From a virus: a stretch of DNA of 34,863 bases. The position numbers were made by a program, and so were the translations under genes. Positions 6,615-15,033 of the stretch are shown piece after piece; the stretch's first letter is position 1; every line of letters starts with the position of its first letter. The notes under the pieces are model-generated. The model was given only the letters and a program-made list of their open reading frames with translations. It was not told where the DNA came from and did not search any database. The stretch is taken from positions 1 to 34,863 of IMG/VR virus record IMGVR_UViG_3300030104_004611. One strand, given 5' to 3'.

Positions 6615-7114
6615 GTGGTGCTATTGTCGGCATTGACCCCGGCAGACGGGGTGCAATGGTGGCCATCGAGGGGGGCGAGGTTGTCGCCTCCCTCATGATG
6701 CCATATAGACAGAACGCACTCGACCATGAAGAGGTGCTAACGTGGCTAGAGAGGCGCGACATCAGGATGATTGTTATTGAGAAGCAACACGCTATGCCAC
6801 GGCAGGGCCTGTCATCAATGTTCACCCTTGGCTATCGATACGGGGAACTGTGCGGCATCGCCAGAGCCCTAAGGTTTCACCTCGAATGCCCATCACCGCA
6901 AACATGGCAAAAGATTATGCTGAAAGGTGCAGACGGGTACGGCAAACTTAGAGCCCTTGGCAGGGTTAAAGAGTTGCTGCCCGGTCTAGGGCTGCGTCCA
7001 GGCAGATGTCGTGTTGACCAGGACGGCCTAGCCGATGCTGGTCTGCTTGCCTTATATGGTGAATGGGTCATCGACAAGGAGCGCAGCCGTGCCCGGTTTA
7101 GCTGGATAGATTAG
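6587..7114 (+). CDS. RuvC-like Holliday junction resolvase
   Basis: A compact RNase H-fold nuclease of the RuvC type. Numbered from the GTG at 6587, the acidic residues are D17 in IVGIDPGRRGAM, E65 in IVIEKQ, and D146/D150 in DQDGLADAGLLALYG, all in the expected order. It would resolve branched DNA made by recombination and clear junctions before packaging. It completes the exonuclease - annealing protein - SSB cassette. The start is uncertain: GTG at 6587 lies within the ssb gene; a TTG at 6611 would give a TTGA overlap with the ssb stop and keep the whole catalytic domain. Host-type RuvC partners (RuvA/B) are not present. Confidence 0.85.
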   Translation: MGLRPGAVLSGAIVGIDPGRRGAMVAIEGGEVVASLMMPYRQNALDHEEVLTWLERRDIRMIVIEKQHAMPRQGLSSMFTLGYRYGELCGIARALRFHLECPSPQTWQKIMLKGADGYGKLRALGRVKELLPGLGLRPGRCRVDQDGLADAGLLALYGEWVIDKERSRARFSWID

Positions 7115-7195
7115 ATGAGCAGGACTCACCTATTTCTAATCGGGTGCTTCATGCTTGGAATGCTGGTTGGCAGCCTTGTCACCTGTGACGGTTAG
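7115..7195 (+). CDS. Possible 26-aa membrane peptide
   Basis: A tiny open reading frame starts directly after the resolvase stop (TAG-ATG) and ends at a TAG at 7193-7195. Residues 6-23 (LFLIGCFMLGMLVGSLVT) form one clear hydrophobic segment, so it would be a single-pass membrane peptide. It is the last plus-strand gene and overlaps the end of the converging minus-strand gene by 4 bases. The ribosome-binding site is weak, and so short a frame can occur by chance. Confidence 0.35.
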   Translation: MSRTHLFLIGCFMLGMLVGSLVTCDG

Positions 7196-7536
7196 TCCAA
7201 ATGGGTAGCAGTGGGGTCCAGCAATCGCTGGGCCTGCATTCCCCGGATTGAAGCGTGGACATCTTCTAAGATGCGTCCATGATCGTCTAGTTTCTTAACC
7301 ACATCAGCATAGATAACGCTTTGCTTTTCCTCATGACGGGCTATGACATTGTCATACCGATTGCGGATTAGCTCTTCGGCTGCACTGTGTGCAGTCTCTT
7401 GGTCCCTGACTGTCTGCTGAAAGGACTCAACAGTCTCGTCGAGACGTTTGGTGTTCTTGGTATGCTGCCAGATGAGGAACCCGGCGAATAGCCCAAGCGC
7501 ACCGAAGTCCAGCAGGCTTGAGGTTATAGTTTCCAT
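7192..7536 (-). CDS. Membrane-anchored coiled-coil protein, holin or i-spanin candidate (114 aa)
   Basis: Residues ~5-23 (LLDFGALGLFAGFLIW with flanks) form an N-terminal membrane helix, followed by a long charged coiled coil (about 27-105; RLDETVESFQQTV, AEELIRNRYDNVI, DVVKKLDDHGRILEDV). This topology is seen in i-spanins and in a loose group of phage BhlA/UviB-like proteins sometimes called holins. It is the last gene of the late operon, after the fibre genes, where lysis genes are common. It could equally be a virion or membrane-anchoring protein. The ribosome-binding site is weak, but it sits 5 bases from the upstream gene. Confidence 0.6.
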   Translation of the reverse strand: METITSSLLDFGALGLFAGFLIWQHTKNTKRLDETVESFQQTVRDQETAHSAAEELIRNRYDNVIARHEEKQSVIYADVVKKLDDHGRILEDVHASIRGMQAQRLLDPTATHLD

Positions 7537-7541
7537 GATTG

Positions 7542-7793
7542 TTAACTCGCAACGTACACGATGTGCTGGAGTTCCATCATCTCGGCCTCGGTCGGGGCCT
7601 GTGCCTGCACCTTAGCTTCGTAGACTCTGAGGTCGCCTGCAATGACGTTGGTCTCCCTGCTCATGCCAGAGAATGGCATTGTGGGCTCAACCACCATGAT
7701 GATTAAAACCCACTCCGCATCGATGTCCTTAAGCTTGATTGCCGGAAGCCCCGACAGGTCGGTGGGTGCGCCATAAGACTGTCCAGTTATCAT
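7542..7793 (-). CDS. Small late protein, fibre-associated (83 aa)
   Basis: The start is placed at the ATG at 7793, which overlaps the upstream stop (ATGA) and follows a gtggagcg ribosome-binding site; a GTG at 7805 would extend it by four residues. The sequence has a beta-rich first half (IDAEWVLIIMVVEP, NVIAGDLRVYEAKVQ) and a helical end (PTEAEMMELQHIVYV). It lies directly after the three fibre genes and may be a small virion protein or fibre chaperone. No family is recognised. Confidence 0.62.
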   Translation of the reverse strand: MITGQSYGAPTDLSGLPAIKLKDIDAEWVLIIMVVEPTMPFSGMSRETNVIAGDLRVYEAKVQAQAPTEAEMMELQHIVYVAS

Positions 7794-8512
7794 GTCACGC
7801 TCCACTTAGAGGACATTGAGAATGAGTTATTTGATGAGCCCAGATACACATCATCCCCGCCCGGCTGAACCGTTAAGGCCCACCAGTCACCAGCATTGTA
7901 TGCATTCCCTGAGCTTACCGTTGAAGAGCCCTTATAGTAGGTGTCATCGGTGCCGGTGCCACTCCATGTGAGTGAGTCAACACGGGTCCATGTGACAAGG
8001 GTGTCGTAGTCAACACCATCAGTGGGTGCCGGGGCACTCCACATTGACCACTTTGCATTGCCAGGGTCGGTGCCGCTGGCCAGGGTCTCAGTCATATACC
8101 CATCAACACTGAAGCTATCGAGCGTGCAATCAACGGCAACAATGCCGCTCCTGATGTAGAGCAGCGAGTTAACAATTGATGCCGTGAAGGTTGGCGCGTT
8201 TGGCGTGCTGTCTGAATACGTAACCTTACCACTGAGGGTTGTTGTAATTAGTGAGTATCGGGAGTTTTCTGTATAGGTGGAGTGACCCATCAGGTTGTTA
8301 TTCGTCCACTTAAACCGACCAAAATGGTCAATGGAGAATGTGTCTGATGAGCCACCGCCGCCACTTGCTGCAATGGTGACCGACCCCGACCCCGTTGTCA
8401 GGGTCACGCCGGACCCAGCAACAAGGGTCACACCATTGTCGGAAGCGGGCTCTGCGTTTGACTGACCGGACACCTCGAAGTGTGTCACGGGATTGGGGTT
8501 ACGGTATGCCAT
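7790..8512 (-). CDS. Putative tail fibre / receptor-binding tip protein (240 aa)
   Basis: The start at the ATG at 8512 leaves only 1 base between it and the upstream stop; a GTG at 8539 would add nine residues. Ser/Thr/Gly-rich repeats at ~25-60 (NGVTLVAGSGVTL, GSGSVTIAASGGGGSS) form a shaft-like or linker region. They are followed by a ~180-residue beta-rich, Trp/Tyr-containing domain that ends the protein. It has the make-up of a fibre tip that contacts the host surface. Being last in the fibre cassette, it is the best candidate for the receptor-binding domain. No enzymatic motif is seen. Confidence 0.65.
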   Translation of the reverse strand: MAYRNPNPVTHFEVSGQSNAEPASDNGVTLVAGSGVTLTTGSGSVTIAASGGGGSSDTFSIDHFGRFKWTNNNLMGHSTYTENSRYSLITTTLSGKVTYSDSTPNAPTFTASIVNSLLYIRSGIVAVDCTLDSFSVDGYMTETLASGTDPGNAKWSMWSAPAPTDGVDYDTLVTWTRVDSLTWSGTGTDDTYYKGSSTVSSGNAYNAGDWWALTVQPGGDDVYLGSSNNSFSMSSKWSVT

Positions 8513-8513
8513 C

Positions 8514-9341
8514 TTACAGGATCCACCATGCAACGGCACTGCCGTCGGTACAGGCTACCAACTCAACGGCAGCGTAAGCAGTAACAAGGGCATCGAGTGC
8601 GCTTGAGCTGTGGTCGACGCCATCAATCTTGTCGGCAGCTGCGGCAGACTTCAGGGAAACCTTGACGCTTCCACTTACGGAACCACCAGCCTTGAAGATG
8701 ATGCGGTCACCAGCAGATGGCGATGGAAGGGTAACAGTACAGCTGGAGCTGATGTCGCAAATGTAAGTGTAGTCAGCAGCAGCGGTGAAACTGGTGCCGG
8801 TCTGTCGGCTGACGGTCATTCCGCCGGAGTCGTCTGCGCCCCACGAAAGGGTGCCCGAAGAGTTGCTCTTGAGGACGTAGCCGGAAGATGAGGCGTCTGA
8901 CGCTGGCCATGTGTAAGCCACACCGTTGAAGGTGGTGGTACCCGAAGAGCCAACGGTGAAGTTACCACCAGTGGTAACAGCACCAGAGCTGAAAGATAGT
9001 GCGGTTGCAGCGCTACCATCCTTGATGTCATTACCGGTGACGGTGAGGTCTCCGGTAACACCCAGGTTTGCGCTGACGGAGATGTCCCCGCCTGAGCTGG
9101 TCAGGACGGTAGTGTCACTGCTGTTCTTGAAGAGGGTGCCGCTGGCACCGGCCTTGATGTAGCCGCCACCCTGGAGGACGAGGTCTTTGCCGCTTGCAAG
9201 AGTAACGTCACCACCCGCGCTGACTGCACCCGCTAGAGCAACAGCACCAGTGCTGTCGGTCAAAGTGATTGCCGTCGTTCCGTCCGAAGCCTTGAGGTCA
9301 TTACCCAAAAGCACGTTATCATTTGATACTGAATAAGCCAC
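8514..9341 (-). CDS. Putative tail fibre protein (275 aa)
   Basis: The gene starts with GTG at 9341 behind a perfect aggagg ribosome-binding site. The first ~140 residues are a low-complexity beta shaft with repeats such as GDVTLASGKDLVL and LGVTGDLTVTGND, typical of trimeric phage fibres. The C-terminal ~100 residues (SFTAAADYTYICDISSSCTV then LPSPSAGDRIIFKAGG and a VELVACTDGSAVAWWIL end) match the beta-sandwich-like end of the neighbouring gene at 9353. So the two appear related. Likely a fibre shaft subunit with a small head domain. Confidence 0.7.
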   Translation of the reverse strand: MAYSVSNDNVLLGNDLKASDGTTAITLTDSTGAVALAGAVSAGGDVTLASGKDLVLQGGGYIKAGASGTLFKNSSDTTVLTSSGGDISVSANLGVTGDLTVTGNDIKDGSAATALSFSSGAVTTGGNFTVGSSGTTTFNGVAYTWPASDASSSGYVLKSNSSGTLSWGADDSGGMTVSRQTGTSFTAAADYTYICDISSSCTVTLPSPSAGDRIIFKAGGSVSGSVKVSLKSAAAADKIDGVDHSSSALDALVTAYAAVELVACTDGSAVAWWIL

Positions 9342-9352
9342 CGTTGTACCTC

Positions 9353-9844
9353 CTAGTACACGTAATAGTTAGTGCCATCAGACACGATTGAGACTGCCGC
9401 TCTTGCGCCAATCAGGTTGTAAGTGCTCGATCCGTTCACATTGCCACCATTGCCGTCAATGATGGTCTTATAGGTGCCCGCTGAACCTGTGTCGATGAAG
9501 TGCCAGGACTCACCACTCAACCCCGAAGCTGGCGCTGGAAGTGTGAGGGTGATGTCTCCTGAGCTGCCGGAATGGTCAATCAGAATGAAGCCATCCGAAG
9601 CGGTGACGCTGTAGTTGCCAGTCTTCGTTGCAATACTACGAGAGCCACCACCAGAAATTGTAAGAGTCGAGCCCGATGCGCTGGTCGATACGCCATCAGC
9701 ACCAACGATGGCAAAGGTGCCAGATGCTGTGATGGGTGTGACGCTGCCAGAGTCGGACGAGAGGCCGACAGAGGTGACGGTGCCACTACCGGAGCCACCA
9801 GATACCGGACCACTGTTTGTGAAGTTACTTAGCAGGTTGCTCAT
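9353..9844 (-). CDS. Putative tail fibre protein with GTVTSVG repeat (163 aa)
   Basis: It begins with an ATG behind a ggggg ribosome-binding site. Residues ~15-70 are a Gly/Ser-rich segment with GSGTVTSVGLSSDSG and SGSTLTISG, a repeat style very common in tail fibres of environmental phages. The C-terminal half (ATKTGNYSVTASDGFILIDH, DITLTLPAP, IDGNGGNVNG, SIVSDGTNYYV) is a beta domain shared with the following gene. It would attach to the tail through its N-terminal part and form part of the fibre complex. Confidence 0.7.
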   Translation of the reverse strand: MSNLLSNFTNSGPVSGGSGSGTVTSVGLSSDSGSVTPITASGTFAIVGADGVSTSASGSTLTISGGGSRSIATKTGNYSVTASDGFILIDHSGSSGDITLTLPAPASGLSGESWHFIDTGSAGTYKTIIDGNGGNVNGSSTYNLIGARAAVSIVSDGTNYYVY

Positions 9845-9852
9845 GTTGCCCC

Positions 9853-10185
9853 CTACTCAAAACACAGGGCGTAGACTGCCGCACCGTTCTGTATGTAGAT
9901 GCCTCCAGTTGGAACGCCAACCAGGGGGATGAACATACTGCCAAGCTCAGAGATGGCGATACCCTCGCCTGCCTCACCCTTGTCTGCCTCGTCTCTGATG
10001 TAGATGGTGGCTGCTGAGTTGTTGCTCAGGAGAACCGATGACGGGAAGAACCCAGCCAAAGAAGTAATCTGGCCGATGAGGTCTTCAGCGTCAGAGCCTG
10101 GGTTAGCAGGGATCTTGATGTACTTTGTTTTAGCAGTGAAGACGCAGTTGTTTACGTAACTTCTTGCTGTTATTCCAGCGGCCAT
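9853..10185 (-). CDS. Small virion protein of the fibre cassette (110 aa)
   Basis: The ATG follows a clear aaggagt ribosome-binding site, and a 49-base gap (10186-10234) separates it from the giant internal protein gene. The protein is beta-rich (KTKYIKIPANPG, SVLLSNNSAATIYIRDE, GIYIQNGAAVYALCF), like a small jelly-roll or Ig-type decoration or baseplate-hub subunit. The position between internal proteins and fibres suggests a tail-attachment or fibre-adaptor role. No named family is recognised. Confidence 0.6.
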   Translation of the reverse strand: MAAGITARSYVNNCVFTAKTKYIKIPANPGSDAEDLIGQITSLAGFFPSSVLLSNNSAATIYIRDEADKGEAGEGIAISELGSMFIPLVGVPTGGIYIQNGAAVYALCFE

Positions 10186-10234
10186 TGGTTACCACTCCTT
10201 AATAGTGTTGTGGTTATTCGAGGCTATTTGTGGA

Positions 10235-13200
10235 TTATTCTACTATATTGTCGCCCGGTCGTCTTTCTTTTTTGGAACGATTGAGACCCCTCTTCATGCG
10301 GCCCCTTAAGAAAATGGAGTCGGGGTCAAGCTCCAGCCCGCGCTCTGACATGCGCTTTTCCATTATCTCTCTGTTGGTGCGGTACTTACCACCTGCCTGA
10401 TTCTTGCGGTGCTCAATCTCAGCCCGGTCTGCATCAAGCTGTTTCAGCAGCCTATCTCTAAGCCTTTGAGCCTCATCAGCGATGATGTCATCCCAGAATG
10501 CTGCCTCATCCTTCAGCTTGTTGATGATGTTAATCTCTTTGCCGGTGGCTGGGTCGGTCACCATTCTGGTAACCTCTGCCTGCTCAAACCTTTTGGCTTC
10601 CTTCTTAAGCCTGCCCGCTGTTTGAGCCTTAAGCTCACGTTCAAAGCCCTCTACATGGTAATCTATTGAGCCCTTCTTACCGGACACAATGCGTGGCTTG
10701 CCTGTGCTCACCCTGCCAGACTTAGAGATGCGGAACTTGCTTTTCTTTCTGGACTCAACCCTTGTCGGGGTGTACGCGAACCGGAATATCTGCCGGATGC
10801 CGAATCGCGCAGCCGTTTCCTTTAGCTCTGGGTCAAGTTTCACACGCTCTGGAAGGTCATCGAACAGGCCCTTCTCTGAGATGATGGCTCGTGCAGCCTG
10901 GGCGCTATGGAACAGGGTGCTGCCCACCATGCTTGCACCAAACTTCATGGCCGCCTTCTCTAGGGTCATCGGCCTGCCAAACTTGTCCTTGAAGTTTGAT
11001 GTTGCATCCACAACAAACTCCAATAGCGGCCCACCAGCCATACCCACAAACTGAACTGCCTCTCTTGAGTTGAGGCCCTTGCCGGTCAACTGCCTTATGG
11101 CCAGAGACATGCGGCGCTTATCCTCAAGCGAGTCTCCGGTGGACTCCTTGATTCGCTCCTTAATCTCCGCAAGGTTTTCAGCCTTGGTGTCTCCACGGGC
11201 AAGAGCTACAGCCCCGCCGAATGCGCGAAGGGCCATGTTGAATGGCCCGAAAAGGTCTACGTTCTGGAGTGACTTGATGCCTACAACACCCTCGTTGTTG
11301 ACGGGGCCAGACACAAGGATGGGGCTCTGGATGTCGTAGTAAGACGCCATCTCTCTATATGCGTCTCTTCGAGCACGGTCTTCAATATCGCCAACCTGAT
11401 GGAATGCTGTACGCCTTAACGATGCAGTCATCGAGTCTTTAAGCTGCTTGGCCATGAGTGCTGTGCTGCTGCTGTCCACAATCGGTGAGAACTCACCCAT
11501 TATGACGTTGCCAGCCAGCCCGCCGCGCCTCCCGAAGAGGGCCTTGCTGAACCATGTATAAAACAGGGAGCCGATGCCTACCAGCGGTGCGCCACGGAGC
11601 GTTGTACTCAGCAGCCCAGTGTCGAAGTAGTTAAAGAACTTGTTCTCAGCGGCCATTGCAGCGCCTTGTGCAGCAATGTCGGACAGCTCGTCAGGGGATA
11701 GCAGCTTCCCATCGCGGAAATACTTATCACCTACCCTCTTGAGTTGGACAGCTTTGGTGCTGTCCACCATGAGTGTGGCTGTGTCCCCATCCTTGAGCAT
11801 CTTGAGGTCAGATAGAACCCGGTTATAGACAACGCGAATTTCACTGAGCTTGGCTAGAACGTCTCCATACCTGTAAAAGGTTTCAAACGGTTTGGCTATC
11901 TTGCCAGCCAGCCCCTTGCCTTCGATTAGTTTTGTTTCAACCTTTAGCTGGTCAGTTTCTAGAACCCCAGTCTTTTTTACTGAGTTAAAGAATCTGTTCT
12001 CGGCAGGGCTGACCCGCTTACCTCTTTCGTATGCAAGGAAATCTGCACCCTCTTTGAGAAACTCTGCAAGCGTTGCGGAGAGCGGCGTGCCGCGATCTAT
12101 AGATTGGACCAGGGCGTTCGCAATCACCTGAAAGCTTCCTGTTGCCACACTGAATACGGTGAGAGCCTTCTTGCCAAACCTGTTGAGTTTAGCAAAAGCC
12201 CCTCCCCCCGTAGCCATCTCTGTCGCCTTGTCGATGGCGTCGAAAACTTTGACCGCCTTTTTATCAACAAAGCCACCAAGGTCGTCCCTCTGTATGAAAT
12301 CGTTTCTGATCCTTTGGTTGAGCTTAATCATGTCTTGTTTGACTAGCTCGGGGGATAAGCCTGGGTGGTTTTCAATAACCTTGTCTACAGCCCGGTCCAG
12401 ATTGCCGGGTCTAAACGTCATTGTGCGCCTAAGCTTGTTCCGCGTCACATCCTTAAACGGCAAAAAGAGTACGGGAGTGCCATCGATGAGCCCCTTTTCA
12501 AGCTCATAAATCTTGGCCCACATGTCCTGATAGCCAGAGGGGTTTTGCTCTATAAATTCCTCGAATGACTTGCCTATGTTTTCAGCTTTGGACGCCCAGT
12601 TTTGATATATCGAAGACACGGGGGTAGATGTGTCTGCAATAATCTTGGTCCTGTAGTCGTTGGTGACCCTCTTGTGGATTATGCCTAGCGTGTTAAGGGC
12701 TACATTCCTCTGCGCCGTTGGAGACTTGGCTACTGCATCTTGGATGTACCTGCTGATGGGCACCTCTTCGATAGCCTCTGGCTCAAACCCTTTTGCACGC
12801 CTTTTCCTCTGGACTACAGCAACAGTGTTGGAGCCAGCCTGCCAAGACGCCTCAAGTTCAGCCAGCCATTCACCGGCAGATACGGGATTCCACCCTTCTT
12901 TAATAAGCTTGGACAGCACTAGGTTCTTTACGCCCTCATCGGCCAAGAGGCCGATGCTGTCGCCACTCATTAGCTCTCGAATCATTGCCATGTGAGCAGG
13001 GACAAGATTCTTTTGCTCTCGAAAGAGCTTTGACTGGCTTTCACTCAGCCCCATCCTGGATTCTGCAAGCCCTTCCAGTAAGACGTTCTCAATCTTACCC
13101 ATAAGGGCTTCTGCTCGCGGACCCAGGTCTTTGATGACCACCGGCTGCTCTAGGCCAGCCTGCACCCTTTCCGATAGAAGCTTCTCGGCACCCCTAACTC

Positions 13201-15013
13201 GACCGCCACCCACCTCTTCAACACGGGCAATGCCACCGGGCTTTGTTCCGACGGGAAGCCTTGCTCGCGTTGCGTCGGGGTCGATGGACGCCAGCACCTC
13301 TGGGTCTGTCAACTCTTTGCCGACAATAGAGAGTTCAGCTTCTGCTCTGTTTGGACGCATGATTGCGTCCCTGACAGTGGTATATATTTTGGTGTTGCCC
13401 CTTGCGGCCTGATCAAGAAGGTATCTCGTAAACAACTCAATCGTGGCGTTGGGTGCAGCACCCTTTACAATCCTAAACGCTGGAGCCAGAAGAGCGAAAG
13501 CCTCTTCCTCATCGAACGCCTTCCCGACAACAACACCGCCAAGCGCAGCGTATAAAAGGTCACCAATGTCTAAGGGTCTCAGGCCCCCAGATAGCTTACC
13601 GTCAGCCCTCTGGGTGACCGGGGTTCCCACCTGTGGCTCGAATGGTGCCCTGGGTATATCCTCTGGTATAGGCTTGCTGCTGCTTCTCCCCATCCCGGGT
13701 TTTGGTGGCCACGATAGGTCAACGTCGCCTGTGGGTTTACCCCAGTTGGGCTTTGACGGAAGCGGCACTTTGACAGGGGTCTCAAGCAGTCGGCCCGGTG
13801 CCTCTACCACCCTCCGTGCGCCACGTACAGCAGGCGTAGCGTCAAGTGTTACCGCATCATCGGGGCTTATTCTTGTCGGGCTCTGCCTGATTGGGGGATC
13901 TCTTCTGATAGCCGAGAGGTCCATGTCGAGCGAGCTACCCTTTGGTCTCCAGGTCGGGTCTGTCACGTTAATAATGACACCCTTATCCTCAAGCTTCTTA
14001 AGATAGTCTACAGCTTTGGAGTTGCCCCTCTTTGCGAGACGGTAAATCTTGGGCAGTAGTGGGGCGATTGTCATCACGGCATCTGCGGGGTGCGTCCGTA
14101 TCGTATCAACCGGCCTCTCTTGTAGCTGCTTGAAGAATGCAGCCATCCCACCGGCCATGGCTGGGGCAACACCAAGCGTCTCTGTAAATGCGCGTGTTAC
14201 CCCCTCTGTCCAGCTTTCGTCGTCTAGCTCATCGTCGCCCACGTCAATAATGTCTAGCCCTAATTCGAGAAGACCCTCACCTATGTCGGAGGCGTTTGCG
14301 CCAGCATTAGACACAATGTTTTCAGCAAGCCTAAAGTCGGTATCTCTCTCTATTGCCTCCTTTGCCTGCTCGAACGCTTGTGAGATGGCACTACCCTCAG
14401 ACCTTAGACGGTCAAGATAGCCGGGATCCTCGTCTGGCTCATCTAAGGATGTCCACGTAGATGCGCCCTCCACATCAAAACCAACATCAATAGGAGGCAT
14501 GGTTGCCTTGGGGTCTAGCCTTCTATGGGGGCCAGCTACTGCATACTTGGGGCTACCTAGCTCATAACCAAAATCAAAAGCCCCCTTGCCAGCACCTGCG
14601 GCAAGACCAGCCAGGGATGCAACAAACTCAGACGTCCCCTGAAAGAGCCCTGGGCTTCCATCCTGCTCAACTATGGCGTCACCCATCCTAGCTTCGGGTT
14701 CAACGGTAGGCTGTGGAGCCACGGGCTGTTGAGCAATGGGCTGTGGAATGAAGTTGGTAAACTGTGGGCCAGTGACGGTCTCGTCAAAAGTATCAACTGG
14801 TGGGAGACCTGTTATGGTTAACCCTGAGCCTTCTGCGGGCTGCTGTTGTGCAGCACCCGCACCGGGTCGCATAGCATTTAACTCTTCCCTGGATAGACGC
14901 AACTGCTCCATCGTCGGGGTGAAGCCCAGGTACTCAGTTATGCCAATCTTGGCTTCTTCTGGAGAGAGCCCCTTATCGAGCAAGTCCCCAAATAGTTCTA
15001 ATCCGGTTGGCAT
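10235..15013 (-). CDS. Giant internal virion / DNA-ejection protein (1592 aa)
   Basis: The largest gene in the window. The N-terminus (LELFGDLLDKGLSPEEAKIGI) is followed by a long Pro/Gln-rich, low-complexity stretch to about residue 450, then mostly helical sequence. Hydrophobic patches occur near residues 948-966 (VFSVATGSFQVIANALVQ) and 1140-1170 (GIGSLFYTWFSKALFG). The C-terminal ~150 residues are strongly charged. Position and size fit the large ejection protein of podoviruses (T7 gp16 plays this role), which leaves the capsid to help carry DNA across the cell envelope. A tape-measure protein is the alternative, but no tail-tube genes are present. I do not see a clear lytic transglycosylase motif. 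Confidence 0.62.
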   Translation of the reverse strand: MPTGLELFGDLLDKGLSPEEAKIGITEYLGFTPTMEQLRLSREELNAMRPGAGAAQQQPAEGSGLTITGLPPVDTFDETVTGPQFTNFIPQPIAQQPVAPQPTVEPEARMGDAIVEQDGSPGLFQGTSEFVASLAGLAAGAGKGAFDFGYELGSPKYAVAGPHRRLDPKATMPPIDVGFDVEGASTWTSLDEPDEDPGYLDRLRSEGSAISQAFEQAKEAIERDTDFRLAENIVSNAGANASDIGEGLLELGLDIIDVGDDELDDESWTEGVTRAFTETLGVAPAMAGGMAAFFKQLQERPVDTIRTHPADAVMTIAPLLPKIYRLAKRGNSKAVDYLKKLEDKGVIINVTDPTWRPKGSSLDMDLSAIRRDPPIRQSPTRISPDDAVTLDATPAVRGARRVVEAPGRLLETPVKVPLPSKPNWGKPTGDVDLSWPPKPGMGRSSSKPIPEDIPRAPFEPQVGTPVTQRADGKLSGGLRPLDIGDLLYAALGGVVVGKAFDEEEAFALLAPAFRIVKGAAPNATIELFTRYLLDQAARGNTKIYTTVRDAIMRPNRAEAELSIVGKELTDPEVLASIDPDATRARLPVGTKPGGIARVEEVGGGRVRGAEKLLSERVQAGLEQPVVIKDLGPRAEALMGKIENVLLEGLAESRMGLSESQSKLFREQKNLVPAHMAMIRELMSGDSIGLLADEGVKNLVLSKLIKEGWNPVSAGEWLAELEASWQAGSNTVAVVQRKRRAKGFEPEAIEEVPISRYIQDAVAKSPTAQRNVALNTLGIIHKRVTNDYRTKIIADTSTPVSSIYQNWASKAENIGKSFEEFIEQNPSGYQDMWAKIYELEKGLIDGTPVLFLPFKDVTRNKLRRTMTFRPGNLDRAVDKVIENHPGLSPELVKQDMIKLNQRIRNDFIQRDDLGGFVDKKAVKVFDAIDKATEMATGGGAFAKLNRFGKKALTVFSVATGSFQVIANALVQSIDRGTPLSATLAEFLKEGADFLAYERGKRVSPAENRFFNSVKKTGVLETDQLKVETKLIEGKGLAGKIAKPFETFYRYGDVLAKLSEIRVVYNRVLSDLKMLKDGDTATLMVDSTKAVQLKRVGDKYFRDGKLLSPDELSDIAAQGAAMAAENKFFNYFDTGLLSTTLRGAPLVGIGSLFYTWFSKALFGRRGGLAGNVIMGEFSPIVDSSSTALMAKQLKDSMTASLRRTAFHQVGDIEDRARRDAYREMASYYDIQSPILVSGPVNNEGVVGIKSLQNVDLFGPFNMALRAFGGAVALARGDTKAENLAEIKERIKESTGDSLEDKRRMSLAIRQLTGKGLNSREAVQFVGMAGGPLLEFVVDATSNFKDKFGRPMTLEKAAMKFGASMVGSTLFHSAQAARAIISEKGLFDDLPERVKLDPELKETAARFGIRQIFRFAYTPTRVESRKKSKFRISKSGRVSTGKPRIVSGKKGSIDYHVEGFERELKAQTAGRLKKEAKRFEQAEVTRMVTDPATGKEINIINKLKDEAAFWDDIIADEAQRLRDRLLKQLDADRAEIEHRKNQAGGKYRTNREIMEKRMSERGLELDPDSIFLRGRMKRGLNRSKKERRPGDNIVE

Positions 15014-15033
15014 TGGTTATAACCGTCCCCGCC

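Noticed and set aside
7790-9844. Diversity-generating retroelement in the fibre region
   Set aside because: No reverse transcriptase or template repeat is visible; the Gly/Ser repeats are protein-level fibre repeats.
10186-10234. Promoter (tagaat-like -10 box) before the fibre genes
   Set aside because: A good -10 match exists on the minus strand, but no -35 at a suitable distance; too weak to call.
13443-14006. 187-codon open frame on the + strand
   Set aside because: It lies antisense within the 1592-aa gene, has no ribosome-binding site worth noting and a composition typical of a shadow of a Pro/Ser-rich stretch.
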